The translations under genes were made by a program, and so were the position numbers. Below the pieces are notes generated by a model. It was not told the DNA's origin. It searched no databases and saw only the letters and a list, made by a program, of their open reading frames with translations. A stretch of DNA of 8,128 nt from JBHHWH01 sp046756405 (GTDB lineage: Bacteria > Actinomycetota > Acidimicrobiia > Spongiisociales > ZC4RG35), in assembly GCA_046756405.1 (NCBI GenBank), contig JBHHWH010000094.1, forward strand, positions 1 through 8,128. Direction: 5' to 3'. Below, piece by piece: positions 1 to 6,339 of this stretch (the first letter of the stretch is position 1; each line of letters begins with the position of its first letter).

Positions 1-98
1 TCGCCAGTGATGGGACCAGCTTCTGGGGTCCGCTAGTTCCGGTGTCGTTGACGCTGGACTTGCCGCCGTTTGTGTCATCGAGACCAGAAGGTGGCGGT

Positions 99-281
99 AT
101 GGCGTTCCGGGAGGTTCGTGTGTTTGAGATACGTGAGATGTTGCGGCTGTGGCTTCATGGTGAGGGCCTGCGGTCGATCGCCGGTCTGGCGGTGGTGGAT
201 CGGAAGACGGTCCGCCGTTACGTGGAGGCGGCCGTTGAGCTCGGGTTGGACCGAGACGGTGGGGATGACCTCGCAGAGCGG
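99..281 (+). pseudogene. IS21-family transposase (IstA) amino-terminal fragment
   Basis: This is the first 60 or so residues of an IS21-type IstA transposase, a DNA-binding and strand-transfer enzyme. From the ATG at 99 the product begins MAFREVRVFEIREMLRLWL and continues through GEGLRSIAGL and DRKTVRRYVEAAVELGL, the helix-turn-helix at the start of actinobacterial IstA proteins. Homology fades after the DRDGGDDL stretch near 278. The DDE catalytic core and the partner ATPase IstB are absent. The same frame stays open to 596, but what follows (runs rich in Arg, Pro and His) does not look like IstA. The gene is therefore cut at its 3' side and cannot make an active transposase. Bases 1-98 probably belong to the element's left end, though I could not identify a terminal repeat. 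The family call is by recognition of the motif and is fairly secure. Confidence 0.7.
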
Positions 282-511
282 ATTACCGGCAGTCCTACGT
301 GCGCCGGGCTCCATGGACTCGGGCCCAGTATCACACTGCGTTCACGCGGCGATCGACCACAACCGGAAGCACACACAAGACCGCCCCGGAGACCAGCCAT
401 GAGACTAGGGATGATTCTGGCAGCGATCTCTATCAAAGACTCAGAAACACCTCACGGACGATGGGAACCCATTTGGTGCGATCGGCGAATAAAGGTCAGA
501 GAGCACCACAT
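282..511. other. Gene-poor stretch between IstA fragment and small ORFs
   Basis: About 230 bases that hold no gene I can support. Reading frames cross it on both strands, but their products are low-complexity Arg/Pro/His-rich text without recognisable motifs. It probably contains the junction where the IS21 fragment was cut and the promoter for the rightward genes. I see no convincing -35/-10 pair. Confidence 0.4.
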
Positions 512-519
512 GGAGGTGA
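512..519 (+). promoter_or_regulatory. Strong ribosome binding site for the 23-codon ORF
   Basis: GGAGGTGA lies five bases before the ATG at 525, an almost full match to the anti-Shine-Dalgarno sequence. It is the main reason to think the very short ORF behind it is, or recently was, translated. Confidence 0.55.
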
Positions 520-524
520 TGGAC

Positions 525-596
525 ATGAGGAAGGCGAAGGTCCTCATGAAGGGGATCAGGATCGCAGCGGTGGTAGCCGCGCTATTGATGGTCTAG
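525..596 (+). CDS. 23-aa hydrophobic mini-ORF, possibly a broken secretion signal
   Basis: A 23-codon ORF with an excellent ribosome binding site. The product has a basic start (MRKAKVLMKGIR) followed by a hydrophobic run (IAAVVAALLMV) and then a TAG stop, so it resembles a signal peptide lacking a cargo. If the frame is shifted by one base near 590, reading continues as GLAIPARASVS, which would complete a classical signal peptide with an ARA cleavage site. It would then run into the ribosome binding site of the next gene. Two readings are possible: a small membrane or leader peptide translated upstream of the secreted protein at 648, or the start of an older secreted-protein gene disabled by frameshift and deletion. 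The layout and base sequence are seen directly. That it is translated is inferred. Confidence 0.4.
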   Translation: MRKAKVLMKGIRIAAVVAALLMV

Positions 597-633
597 CGAT
601 TCCCGCGAGAGCGTCCGTTTCAAGAGAACAACT

Positions 634-641
634 GGAAGGAG
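634..641 (+). promoter_or_regulatory. Ribosome binding site for the secreted protein at 648
   Basis: GGAAGGAG sits six bases before the ATG at 648 and fixes this start over other in-frame candidates. Confidence 0.6.
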
Positions 642-647
642 CTACCA

Positions 648-944
648 ATGTCGAAGGTTATTCGTACCAGCGTTGCGGCGATTGTCATCGCTCTCGTCAT
701 GTCACTGGGCATGCCAGTCGCCTTTGCGGCATCCGGGACCATGGATTGTGGATCCGGAGGCACACCCAAGACAACGGGCTACGGGAATGGTTCGCCCTAT
801 ACGCAGTATCACTGGGTCCAGGGAACTCTCGGCACCTACTACACCACGTCCGGAAACCTGACGCTCTATTGGTCGTGGAGGAGTGGAACGAGATCCTGGA
901 CGGTCGACGCTCCTAACGGAGGCTATGGGGCCTGCATTATCTGA
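648..944 (+). CDS. Small secreted protein with two cysteines, family unrecognised
   Basis: A 98-aa precursor. Residues 1-27 form a clear Sec signal peptide: Lys3 and Arg6, a hydrophobic core (VAAIVIALVMSLGMPV) and an AFA cleavage site. The mature part would be about 71 residues, rich in Gly, Thr, Tyr and Trp, with alternating patterns (GTLGTYYTTSGNLTLYWSW) typical of short beta-strands. It has only two cysteines, Cys34 near the new amino end and Cys96 two residues before the carboxyl end, well placed for a disulfide closing the whole chain. The start is fixed by a strong ribosome binding site. The gene lies 48 bp upstream of a lipoprotein gene on the same strand. I do not recognise the family. 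Size, secretion and context suggest a bacteriocin-like or other exported effector, but the sequence shows no motif proving this, and the lactococcin 972 pattern is not evident. Confidence 0.8.
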   Translation: MSKVIRTSVAAIVIALVMSLGMPVAFAASGTMDCGSGGTPKTTGYGNGSPYTQYHWVQGTLGTYYTTSGNLTLYWSWRSGTRSWTVDAPNGGYGACII

Positions 945-981
945 TCCGAGTCCCAATCTTCTCGCAATTCAGCTTTTTGTC

Positions 982-985
982 GGAG
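982..985 (+). promoter_or_regulatory. Ribosome binding site choosing the GTG start at 993
   Basis: GGAG lies seven bases before the GTG at 993. The alternative ATG at 999 would have a spacing of 13, so GTG is the better start. Confidence 0.45.
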
Positions 986-992
986 TGCAAGC

Positions 993-1754
993 GTGCGGAT
1001 GTGTCGTTGTATCGTGTCCCATGTGCGCAGTCTGGCGATCGGTCTAGTCCTTGTGGTCGCCTGCTCCGGACCTGCCGCAACAGAGGGGGATCTGGGAACA
1101 GTTCCGCAGCCGGCGGAATTGTCGTCACCCGCTGGGCCGTCGACGACCATCGTGCAAGACTCTGAGACTGGCTCGATTCGGGCGGCCCCTTCTGTCGGTT
1201 CTCCTGATGATCTCCCCGATTGGCCAGCATCGTATGAGGGCCCGCGCTTTGGCCCCTTTTATCCGTATGGTGTCGAGCACGTCGAGTATCAGGTTGCGTG
1301 CCTGACCGACCTGGGGTTCTCTGTCTGGTCGACTGGCGACGGACGCGGCATGAGCGTGGCCGAAGGGACTTCCTTCATGTCGATTGATCCTGCCCGCCGG
1401 GCGTGTTCGCAGAAGGCATTTGAGATTGGACTGGTCGCACGGGATCGCTTCGACGAGCCTGACTACCGAGCTCTGGTCTATCGGGCGTGGATCTGGACAT
1501 ACGAGTGTCTGGTGAAGATCGGTGCTCCAGCGGTCGAGCCTCCGACGTTGGAGACATTCGTCGACGGCGGGCCGGGAGTCTGGCATCCGTACGATGGCTT
1601 TCCTGATGGTGAGGTGATCATCATGGAGGGAGCGGTAGCCCCGGTCGGCGTCGAGGAGGTCCTGGAGATGCAACAAGCGTGTCCGGCGTATCTTCCTTAC
1701 GCTTTCGAGAAGGCGGGTATCAACCCGGCCGACCTCGTTGGTGGGGATCGCTAG
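993..1754 (+). CDS. Cysteine-bearing lipoprotein, paired with the secreted protein at 648
   Basis: A 253-aa protein with a lipoprotein signal peptide: Arg12 before a hydrophobic core (LAIGLVLVVAC) and a lipobox ending at Cys24. A Pro/Ser/Thr-rich linker follows (about residues 25-75), then a compact domain with Cys103, Cys138, Cys172 and Cys230. The processed protein should be anchored to the outer face of the membrane. Two motifs, Cys103-x4-Gly-Phe-x-Val and Cys172-x4-Gly-Ala-x4-Pro-Pro-Thr, recur with identical spacing in the lipoprotein at 7398-7982, so the two look like distant homologues. The start is the GTG with a well-spaced GGAG. It follows the secreted-protein gene by 48 bp without a visible terminator, so co-transcription is likely. 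No known family was recognised. A role in sensing, holding or giving immunity to the secreted product is inference only. Confidence 0.75.
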   Translation: MRMCRCIVSHVRSLAIGLVLVVACSGPAATEGDLGTVPQPAELSSPAGPSTTIVQDSETGSIRAAPSVGSPDDLPDWPASYEGPRFGPFYPYGVEHVEYQVACLTDLGFSVWSTGDGRGMSVAEGTSFMSIDPARRACSQKAFEIGLVARDRFDEPDYRALVYRAWIWTYECLVKIGAPAVEPPTLETFVDGGPGVWHPYDGFPDGEVIIMEGAVAPVGVEEVLEMQQACPAYLPYAFEKAGINPADLVGGDR

Positions 1755-2354
1755 CCACAGAGTGCCGGCGGATGGTGCCCTGAGTCGGAAGCGAAGGCTC
1801 CGGAAGTGGTCACCCCTTGATGTTGGGAACCCAGGCCGATTGCCTACTACGCCAGCTTGGAGGAGATCTGCCCGGCCTGTTCTACCTGTATGAGTCGCTC
1901 GGCTTTGAGTACGGACCGTAGCGGGCCTCGGTGAGGGGGATGCAGTTGGCGGCGGTCCGGGCGGCGGTGGTCACCGGCTTGGTACTGGCCCTGCTTGGCG
2001 GCACTCCTTCGGACCGGACCTTCACCCATGGCTGTCCCGCACAATGCGCTTCAATCTCTGCATGCGCCAATCTCAGGGAGGAAGGGCCCTATGCAGGTGT
2101 TGGGCGTCTGGGTCTTGGCCGGAGCGCCGCGTCGAAGAGGCTGCCGCCGGTCCCCACTCCCCTTCACAACGGCCCAATCCACTCTTCCGATTCATATCCG
2201 TCGGCCGACGGTTTCAGCCAGGCGCCTGGACCTGATTCAAGCTTTCTTGCTTCCCAGTCGATACGGCCTCGTGGTAGATCCGTTCCTGCCGAAGCTACAT
2301 GAGATACGAGCTTCGGAAGCCGATCTCTGCGCCCTTGCTCGACTCTGGCGGTGG
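1755..2354. other. Degenerate stretch with no supportable intact gene
   Basis: About 600 bases after the lipoprotein. A short + frame ending at 1921 reads LFYLYESLGFEYGP, reminiscent of the last helix and strand of a GNAT acetyltransferase, but 14 residues are too few to call. A frame from 1931 opens with a hydrophobic run (GLVLALLGG) that looks like a signal peptide, but the rest shows no domain. The stretch leads into the EAL fragment. It reads as decayed DNA from several sources. Confidence 0.4.
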
Positions 2355-2492
2355 GAACGCACGGTTCGCAGGCGGCTACCCGCCGTCATCGCCGACGGTA
2401 ACTTCAGAATGCTCTTCCAATCCGTTTTCGGACTACACGGAGGAGTACCGCTGGTTCGCGGCTATGAGGCTCTAGCCCAGACCCCCCGATGA
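2355..2492 (+). pseudogene. EAL phosphodiesterase domain, amino-end fragment
   Basis: The last 45 codons of a frame ending in TGA at 2490-2492 read as the beginning of an EAL domain, the cyclic-di-GMP phosphodiesterase fold. They show a helix (LPAVIADGNF), the strand RMLFQSVF where families usually have a YQPIV-type strand, and then GYEALAQTP, which contains the signature Glu-Ala-Leu at about 2466-2474. The frame stops immediately afterwards, so the rest of the roughly 240-residue domain is missing and no enzyme can result. A complementary carboxyl-end EAL remnant lies at 4260-4507. The two could be parts of one rearranged gene or of two different genes. Confidence 0.5.
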
Positions 2493-2681
2493 GCGTCTGA
2501 AGTGCGTCCTGCTCGTCAGGTCAGGCGACGAGGCGAGGCGCCGCGTCGAGGAGGTAACCGGCCTCCCGTTTGCGCTTGAACTCGCCGTTGTATGAGAGAA
2601 GCTGCCCGTCATCCCTTCGACAGCTAGCGCCGATTGATGCTCGTATCGTTGTCAAGGTGGCTTCTGTGGTCGGTCGTAAAG
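2493..2681. other. Short gap between EAL fragment and IS3 remnant
   Basis: No intact gene. On the - strand a short tail ending in TGA near 2523 reads LLSYNGEFKRKREAGYLLDA, which looks protein-like and may be the last residues of another truncated gene. I cannot name it. Confidence 0.3.
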
Positions 2682-2705
2682 TGGACTTCCCCCGGTTTCC
2701 CGGAC
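2682..2705. repeat. Probable terminal inverted repeat of the IS3-type element
   Basis: TGGACTTCCCCCGGTTTCCC begins at 2682, in the expected place just beyond the transposase stop codon. TG-starting ends with GGACTTCCCC-like sequence are usual for IS3-family elements. I found no matching opposite end in the window, so only one end of the element survives here. Confidence 0.45.
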
Positions 2706-2721
2706 TGTTTTGGTTTGTTGA

Positions 2722-2919
2722 TCATGCCACGGCGACGGTTGTCGTGTGGCGGTAGTTGATGGGACTCTGATAGTTGAGGGCGGAGTGTCTCCTTTCGGGG
2801 TTGTAGAAGGCTTCGATGTATTCGAAGATGGCTTGGGCTAGTTGGGCTCGTGTCTCCCAGGTTCTCCGGTCCAAGAGCTCGACCTGGAGGGTGGCGAAGA
2901 AGGATTCGGCCATGGCGTT
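2722..2919 (-). pseudogene. IS3-family transposase OrfB, carboxyl-terminal remnant
   Basis: The last 65 or so codons of an IS3-type OrfB (rve integrase core). The frame begins at NAMAESFFATLQVELL and contains NPERRHSALNYQSP, a highly conserved carboxyl motif in which the Glu of the AESFF region is the last member of the DDE catalytic triad. Everything upstream (the first two catalytic Asp residues and OrfA) is missing. At 2919-2922 the sequence passes directly into the end of an IS110-type element, suggesting that the IS110 element landed inside orfB at the aacgcc site and that later rearrangement removed the rest. The frame stays open into the IS110 DNA and produces Arg/Pro-rich nonsense there. 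It is not functional. Confidence 0.7.
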
Positions 2920-3940
2920 GACGCCCCTATATGTCAAGAAAGGGGGTTTCAGGCGGCTGCTTGTTGTCGGTTGCGGTGGTCGGTCATGACCCGCTGGTAG
3001 ATCTCGCGGGCGACGTAGCGTTTGAGGCAGCGGATGATGTCTCGTTTGCTGAGGCCTTCGGTGGTGCGCCTCCTGACGTAGTCGATGGTGGGCTGGTGGT
3101 GTTGCATCCGCACGATCACGGTCCGGTAGATCGCGGAGTTGGCTTGCCGGTGGCCGCCCCAGTAGAGGCGGTGGCGGCTGGTCATGCCGGAGGAGGCGGG
3201 GACCGGGCAGGCGCCGCAGAGTTTGGCGAAGGCGGCTTCGGAACGGACCCGGTCGGGGTTGTCGCCGAAGATGATGAGCATCTCGGCGGCGGTGTCGGGG
3301 CCGATCCCGAACCCTTCCCGGAGGGTGGGTGCCGCCTGTTGGGTGAGGTCGTCCAAGATGGCGTCGTGGTTTCGGATCTCGTCGGCAAGGTCGAGCCAGC
3401 GGCGGGCTGTTGCCCGCAACGCGTGTTTGGCTGAGGCGGTGGGGTTGGTGATCTGCCCAGGCCTGAAGGAGGCGCACCGGCTGATGAGTGCCTTGTCGGC
3501 TAGCACGTCGAGGGATTCCCGGAGGCTGGCGGGGGCGTTGACCACGAGCTGTTTGAGAGTGATGATCGCCGACGTTCTGGCTTTGACCGCGGTGTCTCGT
3601 GCCACCTTGATCTGACGGATCATCTCGGCGGCACCGTCAGCGGTCTTGGGAACAGCAGTGGCTGTCCCGTTGAGCACCGCCCGGGCGGCAGCCTCGGCAT
3701 CGAGGGTGTCGGATTTGCCATTGGCACGGCGGGCCCGGCGGTCGCCCCGGTTCACCTCGACGATGCGGTGCCCCTGGCGGCGCAGGTAGCTGGTGAGCCC
3801 GGCGCCGTAGCTGCCGGTCCCTTCGATGCCGAACGCTTCGACCTGACCCCACGTCTCGGCACTCGGCGAGCTGGCGGTAGCCGCCCGAGTCGACCGGGAT
3901 CGACGTGTGGCCTAGACGGACACCGAGCTGGTCGACTGCG
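2920..3940 (-). mobile_element. IS110-type insertion sequence remnant nested in an IS3-type remnant
   Basis: The element's transposase gene ends at 2949, followed by a short tail (CCCCTTTCTTGACATATAGG on the - strand, about 2926-2945) resembling the right ends of IS110 elements. It abuts the IS3 OrfB fragment at about 2920. The other end stops abruptly at about 3935-3942 against the PAS coding remnant. IS110 elements usually lack long inverted repeats, so the exact borders are estimates. Confidence 0.5.
2949..3940 (-). pseudogene. IS110-family transposase, truncated and frameshifted
   Basis: A DEDD/RuvC-type IS110 transposase with most of its length preserved. Reading on the - strand, about 3855-3940 encodes DQLGVRLGHTSIPVDSGGY. 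A frameshift near 3858-3866, equivalent to about two lost bases, then moves reading into the frame that carries VEAFGIEGTGSYGAGL, VEVNRGDRRARRANGKSDTLDAEAAARA and the Tnp_20 domain (GFGIGPDTAAEMLIIFGD, CPVPASSGM with the likely catalytic Ser, and YWGGHRQANSAIY). The stop is at 2949. The first 20 or so residues, which carry the first catalytic Asp of a DTH-type motif, are missing at the junction with the PAS remnant. A GTG at 3755 is the first start in the long frame but would omit the whole early RuvC part. The protein is therefore inactive. The left end of the element, where IS110 members commonly encode the bridge RNA, appears lost. Confidence 0.75.
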
Positions 3941-4507
3941 GGAGTCGGATGAACGGTTCCGCGCCGCGTTTGAGCATGCCTCGATCGGCATGGCCCTGAC
4001 CTGTGGCTCAGGTCGGTTCATGTTGACCAACCCGGCTCTCTGCAGGATGCTCGGTTATCCAGCGGGGACGCTGGACGGTACGCACTTCGGGAATATCACC
4101 CATCCTGAAGACCGAGCGGACAGCCAGGACAAGCTGCGGATGCTCGTCTCCGGTGAACTGGAGGTGGCGCATTGGGAGAAGCGGTACCTCCACGCCGATG
4201 GCCATACGGTCTGGGCCCGGCTGAGCGTTGCTCCGGTGATGTTCCTGTCAGGGGCCTGCCTGCTGTGCGTCCGACCCTGACCGGCCTCCGCCCCGACTAT
4301 GTGAAGGTGGACGTGATCACGGGCCTCACCGACGACCCGATGGCCAGACTCGACCTGGCCGAAGCGGTGATCTGGTGTAAGGAGTGGGGGATCACGTTGA
4401 TAGCCGAACGTGTGGAGAAGGCCACAGACGTCCAGATCCTTTATGACCTCGGAGTACGATTCGTTCAGGGCCACTCCCTTGCCAGACCAGTGGAGGCGAG
4501 TACCTGA
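3941..4507 (+). pseudogene. PAS-EAL cyclic-di-GMP signalling gene with internal deletion
   Basis: The remains of a PAS-(GGDEF)-EAL regulator of cyclic-di-GMP. From about 3940 the + frame reads RESDERFRAAFEHASIGMAL, then a full PAS/PAC core (LCRMLGYPAGTL, ITHPEDRADSQDKLRMLVSG, KRYLHADGHTVWARLSVAPV), and this frame stops near 4280. From about 4260 a different frame carries the last third of an EAL domain: LRPDYVKVDV (metal/substrate motif D-x-x-K-x-D), GITLIAERVE and LGVRFVQGHSLARP, with a TGA at 4505-4507. The GGDEF domain and the first part of EAL are missing, and the two remaining pieces are out of frame. The usual EGVE motif is ERVE here, a further sign of decay. The amino end is cut by the IS110 remnant. 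No active enzyme is expected. Confidence 0.7.
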
Positions 4508-4624
4508 TCCTGTCGGTTTTCCCCTAGCTAGGCGGCTGGCGTCGCAAGAGTGCTCCGGGCGGCGACGGTCTTCGGGGGTTCATTACGCCGAACGTTCGAT
4601 GAGCCTGAGACACCCGCGGGGTCG
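4508..4624. other. Gap between signalling pseudogene and the ABC operon
   Basis: The convergent ends of the pseudogene (+) and the permease gene (-) meet here. It contains two perfect short palindromes, CCTAGCTAGG and CGAACGTTCG, but no GC-rich hairpin followed by a T run, so no clear terminator can be called. Confidence 0.4.
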
Positions 4625-5695
4625 TCACCGCTCCTTCAGCAACGATGCGGGGGCACCGGTCCCGGCTACCGCTACTAGGAGAGGCGCTAGGACGAGTGTC
4701 ACGAGGCCTGCTTTGGCGGACGTGCCGAGAGCAAGGACGATCTGGTCCAATTTCGGCGGGCCGAACACCGACACGTATGCGACTCCGGTCCATATGACGG
4801 CCGCCAGGTAGGAGCTGGCAACGAGGATCCAGATTTCGATCTGCGCGGCTATGAGCACCCCATTCATGGGGAGGCCGAACGCCCGGTAGACCGCCGTCTC
4901 TGCCCGTCGGAACAGGGCCATCAGGGTGATGATCGCGGTGGCGATTCCTCCTACCGCTACCCAGCTCCATCGTTGGGGGCGGCTTGCGAGGAGCTGGGCA
5001 GGGTCGGTGGCGAATTGGCCTCGGTCCACGTTGCGTCTCGCCTCCACTTGATCACCTGCGAAGGCCGCAGGAAGCCAATCGAGGCCGGCTTCAAAGGCCT
5101 GAGGCTGGGACTCCACCCAGCATTGGTCGAGGCGCCCGATCGGGGCCGTCAGGTCGAGGAAGGAGCGGGAGGCGAATTGGTTACGCCGTGAGGGGTCGAT
5201 GACCGTCACCGCAGCCAACTGTCCTTCCTCGGATACCACGAAACCACCAGTGGTCAAACCCAATTCTGTGGCCGCTGCCGCGCCGATCAGATATCCGGGT
5301 ATGGTCGGTTCTTCATTCGCTTCCGGGTCCCATATGCGGACCAGACCCCGAGTGACTTCGAGTCGAGAGAATCGGGTGCCCGGAGCGTTTGCCGTTCTGA
5401 TCTCTCCGCTGCCTCTCATACCCCCAGCGGCTACGACCTGTGGATAAGCCGAAAGACTCTCACATACCTGGGCGTCCACGCCTGCCTCCCCCTCCACAAC
5501 AGCCACATAGCCGCCGGCCGCGGCGAAATCAGCCTCCAGTGCTTTCACATCCGCGGTGAACGACAGCTCGCTCCAGATCAGCGCGGACAGGCCTCCACCA
5601 ACAGCGACAATGAGCACGAGGGTCCTCAGCGGTGAGGAGGCAAGATTGGCCACCGCCTCCCCGATCAGACCACCCAGTCGCCATCCCTGTCTCAA
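4625..5695 (-). CDS. MacB/FtsX-type ABC transporter permease
   Basis: A membrane subunit of about 356 aa with the MacB/FtsX layout: one amino-terminal membrane segment (about residues 24-42, SPLRTLVLIVAVGGG), a large extracytoplasmic domain (about 43-240) and three carboxyl membrane segments (about 243-262, 277-308 and 326-347). The RRAETAVYRAFGLP stretch after the second segment corresponds to the coupling region that contacts the ATPase in this family. The outer domain has two cysteines (in VCESL and QCWVE) that could form a disulfide. I chose the TTG at 5695 because it overlaps the ATPase stop as TTGA, typical of translational coupling. The frame could also start at a GTG at 5746, deeper inside the ATPase gene. 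Family members use ATP to move or extract peptides and lipoproteins at the membrane. The substrate is probably the small secreted product of this operon, by context only. Confidence 0.8.
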   Translation of the reverse strand: MRQGWRLGGLIGEAVANLASSPLRTLVLIVAVGGGLSALIWSELSFTADVKALEADFAAAGGYVAVVEGEAGVDAQVCESLSAYPQVVAAGGMRGSGEIRTANAPGTRFSRLEVTRGLVRIWDPEANEEPTIPGYLIGAAAATELGLTTGGFVVSEEGQLAAVTVIDPSRRNQFASRSFLDLTAPIGRLDQCWVESQPQAFEAGLDWLPAAFAGDQVEARRNVDRGQFATDPAQLLASRPQRWSWVAVGGIATAIITLMALFRRAETAVYRAFGLPMNGVLIAAQIEIWILVASSYLAAVIWTGVAYVSVFGPPKLDQIVLALGTSAKAGLVTLVLAPLLVAVAGTGAPASLLKER

Positions 5696-6339
5696 GCCGG
5701 TATTGGTATGAGGTGTCCGTCGCGCAGCTCGTAGACGCGCTGGCACCGCTCGGCGATCAGCTGATTGTGGGTAGCGGCGATCAGCGAGGTCGCCGGTGGA
5801 CGAACCTGAAAGAGGACTTCTGCCACGATCACCGAGGTGCTGTGATCGAGCTGTCCGGTCGGCTCGTCGGCTAACACGAAGCGAGGACTCCCGACCATGG
5901 CTCGTGCCACTCCCACTCTCTGCGCCTGACCTCCAGAGAGACGCATCGCCAGCTGATCGTCGAAACCTGACAGGCCTACCCGATCGAGCATCTCGGTGAC
6001 GGCGGGCGACAGCTCCCTAGACCGGCTACCCACGGCGAGCATGCCAACTGCCACGTTTTCGGCGGCGGTGCGCCGTCCCAGAAGGTTGACCGTCTGGAAC
6101 ACCCAGCTCACCGATCCCGGCGGGAGAGTACCCCGGCCCACCGGTTCACCGTCGAGAGTGACTGAGCCCTGCGACGGTCGGAGCAGCCCGCCGAGGATGC
6201 TGAGCAGAGTCGTCTTCCCCGACCCTGATGGGCCGACGATCGCCACCGTCTCGCCCGTCCCCACCTCGAGGTCGACATCGCGGAGGACAGGTGATCCTCG
6301 TTCATATGAGTGTGAGACTCCCGTCATTAGGAGGGACAC
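5692..6339 (-). CDS. ABC transporter ATP-binding protein (MacB/LolD-type)
   Basis: A complete 215-aa ATPase, a normal length for single-domain LolD/MacB-type subunits. Visible motifs are Walker A GPSGSGKTT (36-44), the Q-loop Gln82, the signature LSGGQAQRV (134-142), Walker B FVLADEP (154-160) with catalytic Glu159, and the H-loop His191 in AATHN. All catalytic residues are present, so it should be active and drive the permease. The start is the GTG at 6339, with GGAGG seven bases upstream. It overlaps the end of the adaptor gene by 13 bp. An ATG at 6327 overlapping the adaptor stop as TAATG is the alternative start. Its stop overlaps the permease start, so the three genes are almost certainly one transcript and one complex at the cytoplasmic face of the membrane. 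Confidence 0.93.
   Translation of the reverse strand: MSLLMTGVSHSYERGSPVLRDVDLEVGTGETVAIVGPSGSGKTTLLSILGGLLRPSQGSVTLDGEPVGRGTLPPGSVSWVFQTVNLLGRRTAAENVAVGMLAVGSRSRELSPAVTEMLDRVGLSGFDDQLAMRLSGGQAQRVGVARAMVGSPRFVLADEPTGQLDHSTSVIVAEVLFQVRPPATSLIAATHNQLIAERCQRVYELRDGHLIPIPA

Noticed and set aside
42..596. A long + strand frame of 184 codons
   Set aside because: It is a chance chain: IS21 IstA start, then low-complexity filler, then the 23-codon mini-ORF, all in one frame by coincidence. No single protein family spans it.
299..916. A 205-codon + strand frame across the mini-ORF and the secreted-protein gene
   Set aside because: It overlaps the secreted-protein gene, which has a strong ribosome binding site and signal peptide, and shows no domain of its own.
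648..944. Assignment of the secreted protein to the lactococcin 972 bacteriocin family
   Set aside because: Size and neighbouring MacB-type ABC genes fit, but I cannot see the family's motif pattern, and the terminal cysteines are not part of the lactococcin 972 sequence as I know it.
1125..1676. A 183-codon - strand frame opposite the left lipoprotein
   Set aside because: Arg/Asp-rich antisense shadow of a gene that has a ribosome binding site, lipobox and conserved cysteine motifs.
1877..1921. Possible carboxyl end of a GNAT acetyltransferase
   Set aside because: Only 14 residues resemble the family's YEKLGF-type ending and nothing upstream supports it.
1931..2302. A + strand frame that opens with a signal-peptide-like run
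   Set aside because: Only the first 25 or so residues look exported. There is no good ribosome binding site, the remainder has no domain, and it lies in decayed DNA.
2722..3477. A 251-codon - strand frame with an Arg/Pro/His-rich amino part
   Set aside because: Only the last 65 or so codons (IS3 OrfB) are real protein. The rest is the out-of-frame shadow of the IS110 transposase.
4508..4624. Short palindromes as a transcription terminator of the ABC operon
   Set aside because: CCTAGCTAGG and CGAACGTTCG are short, and neither is a GC-rich hairpin followed by a T run on either strand.
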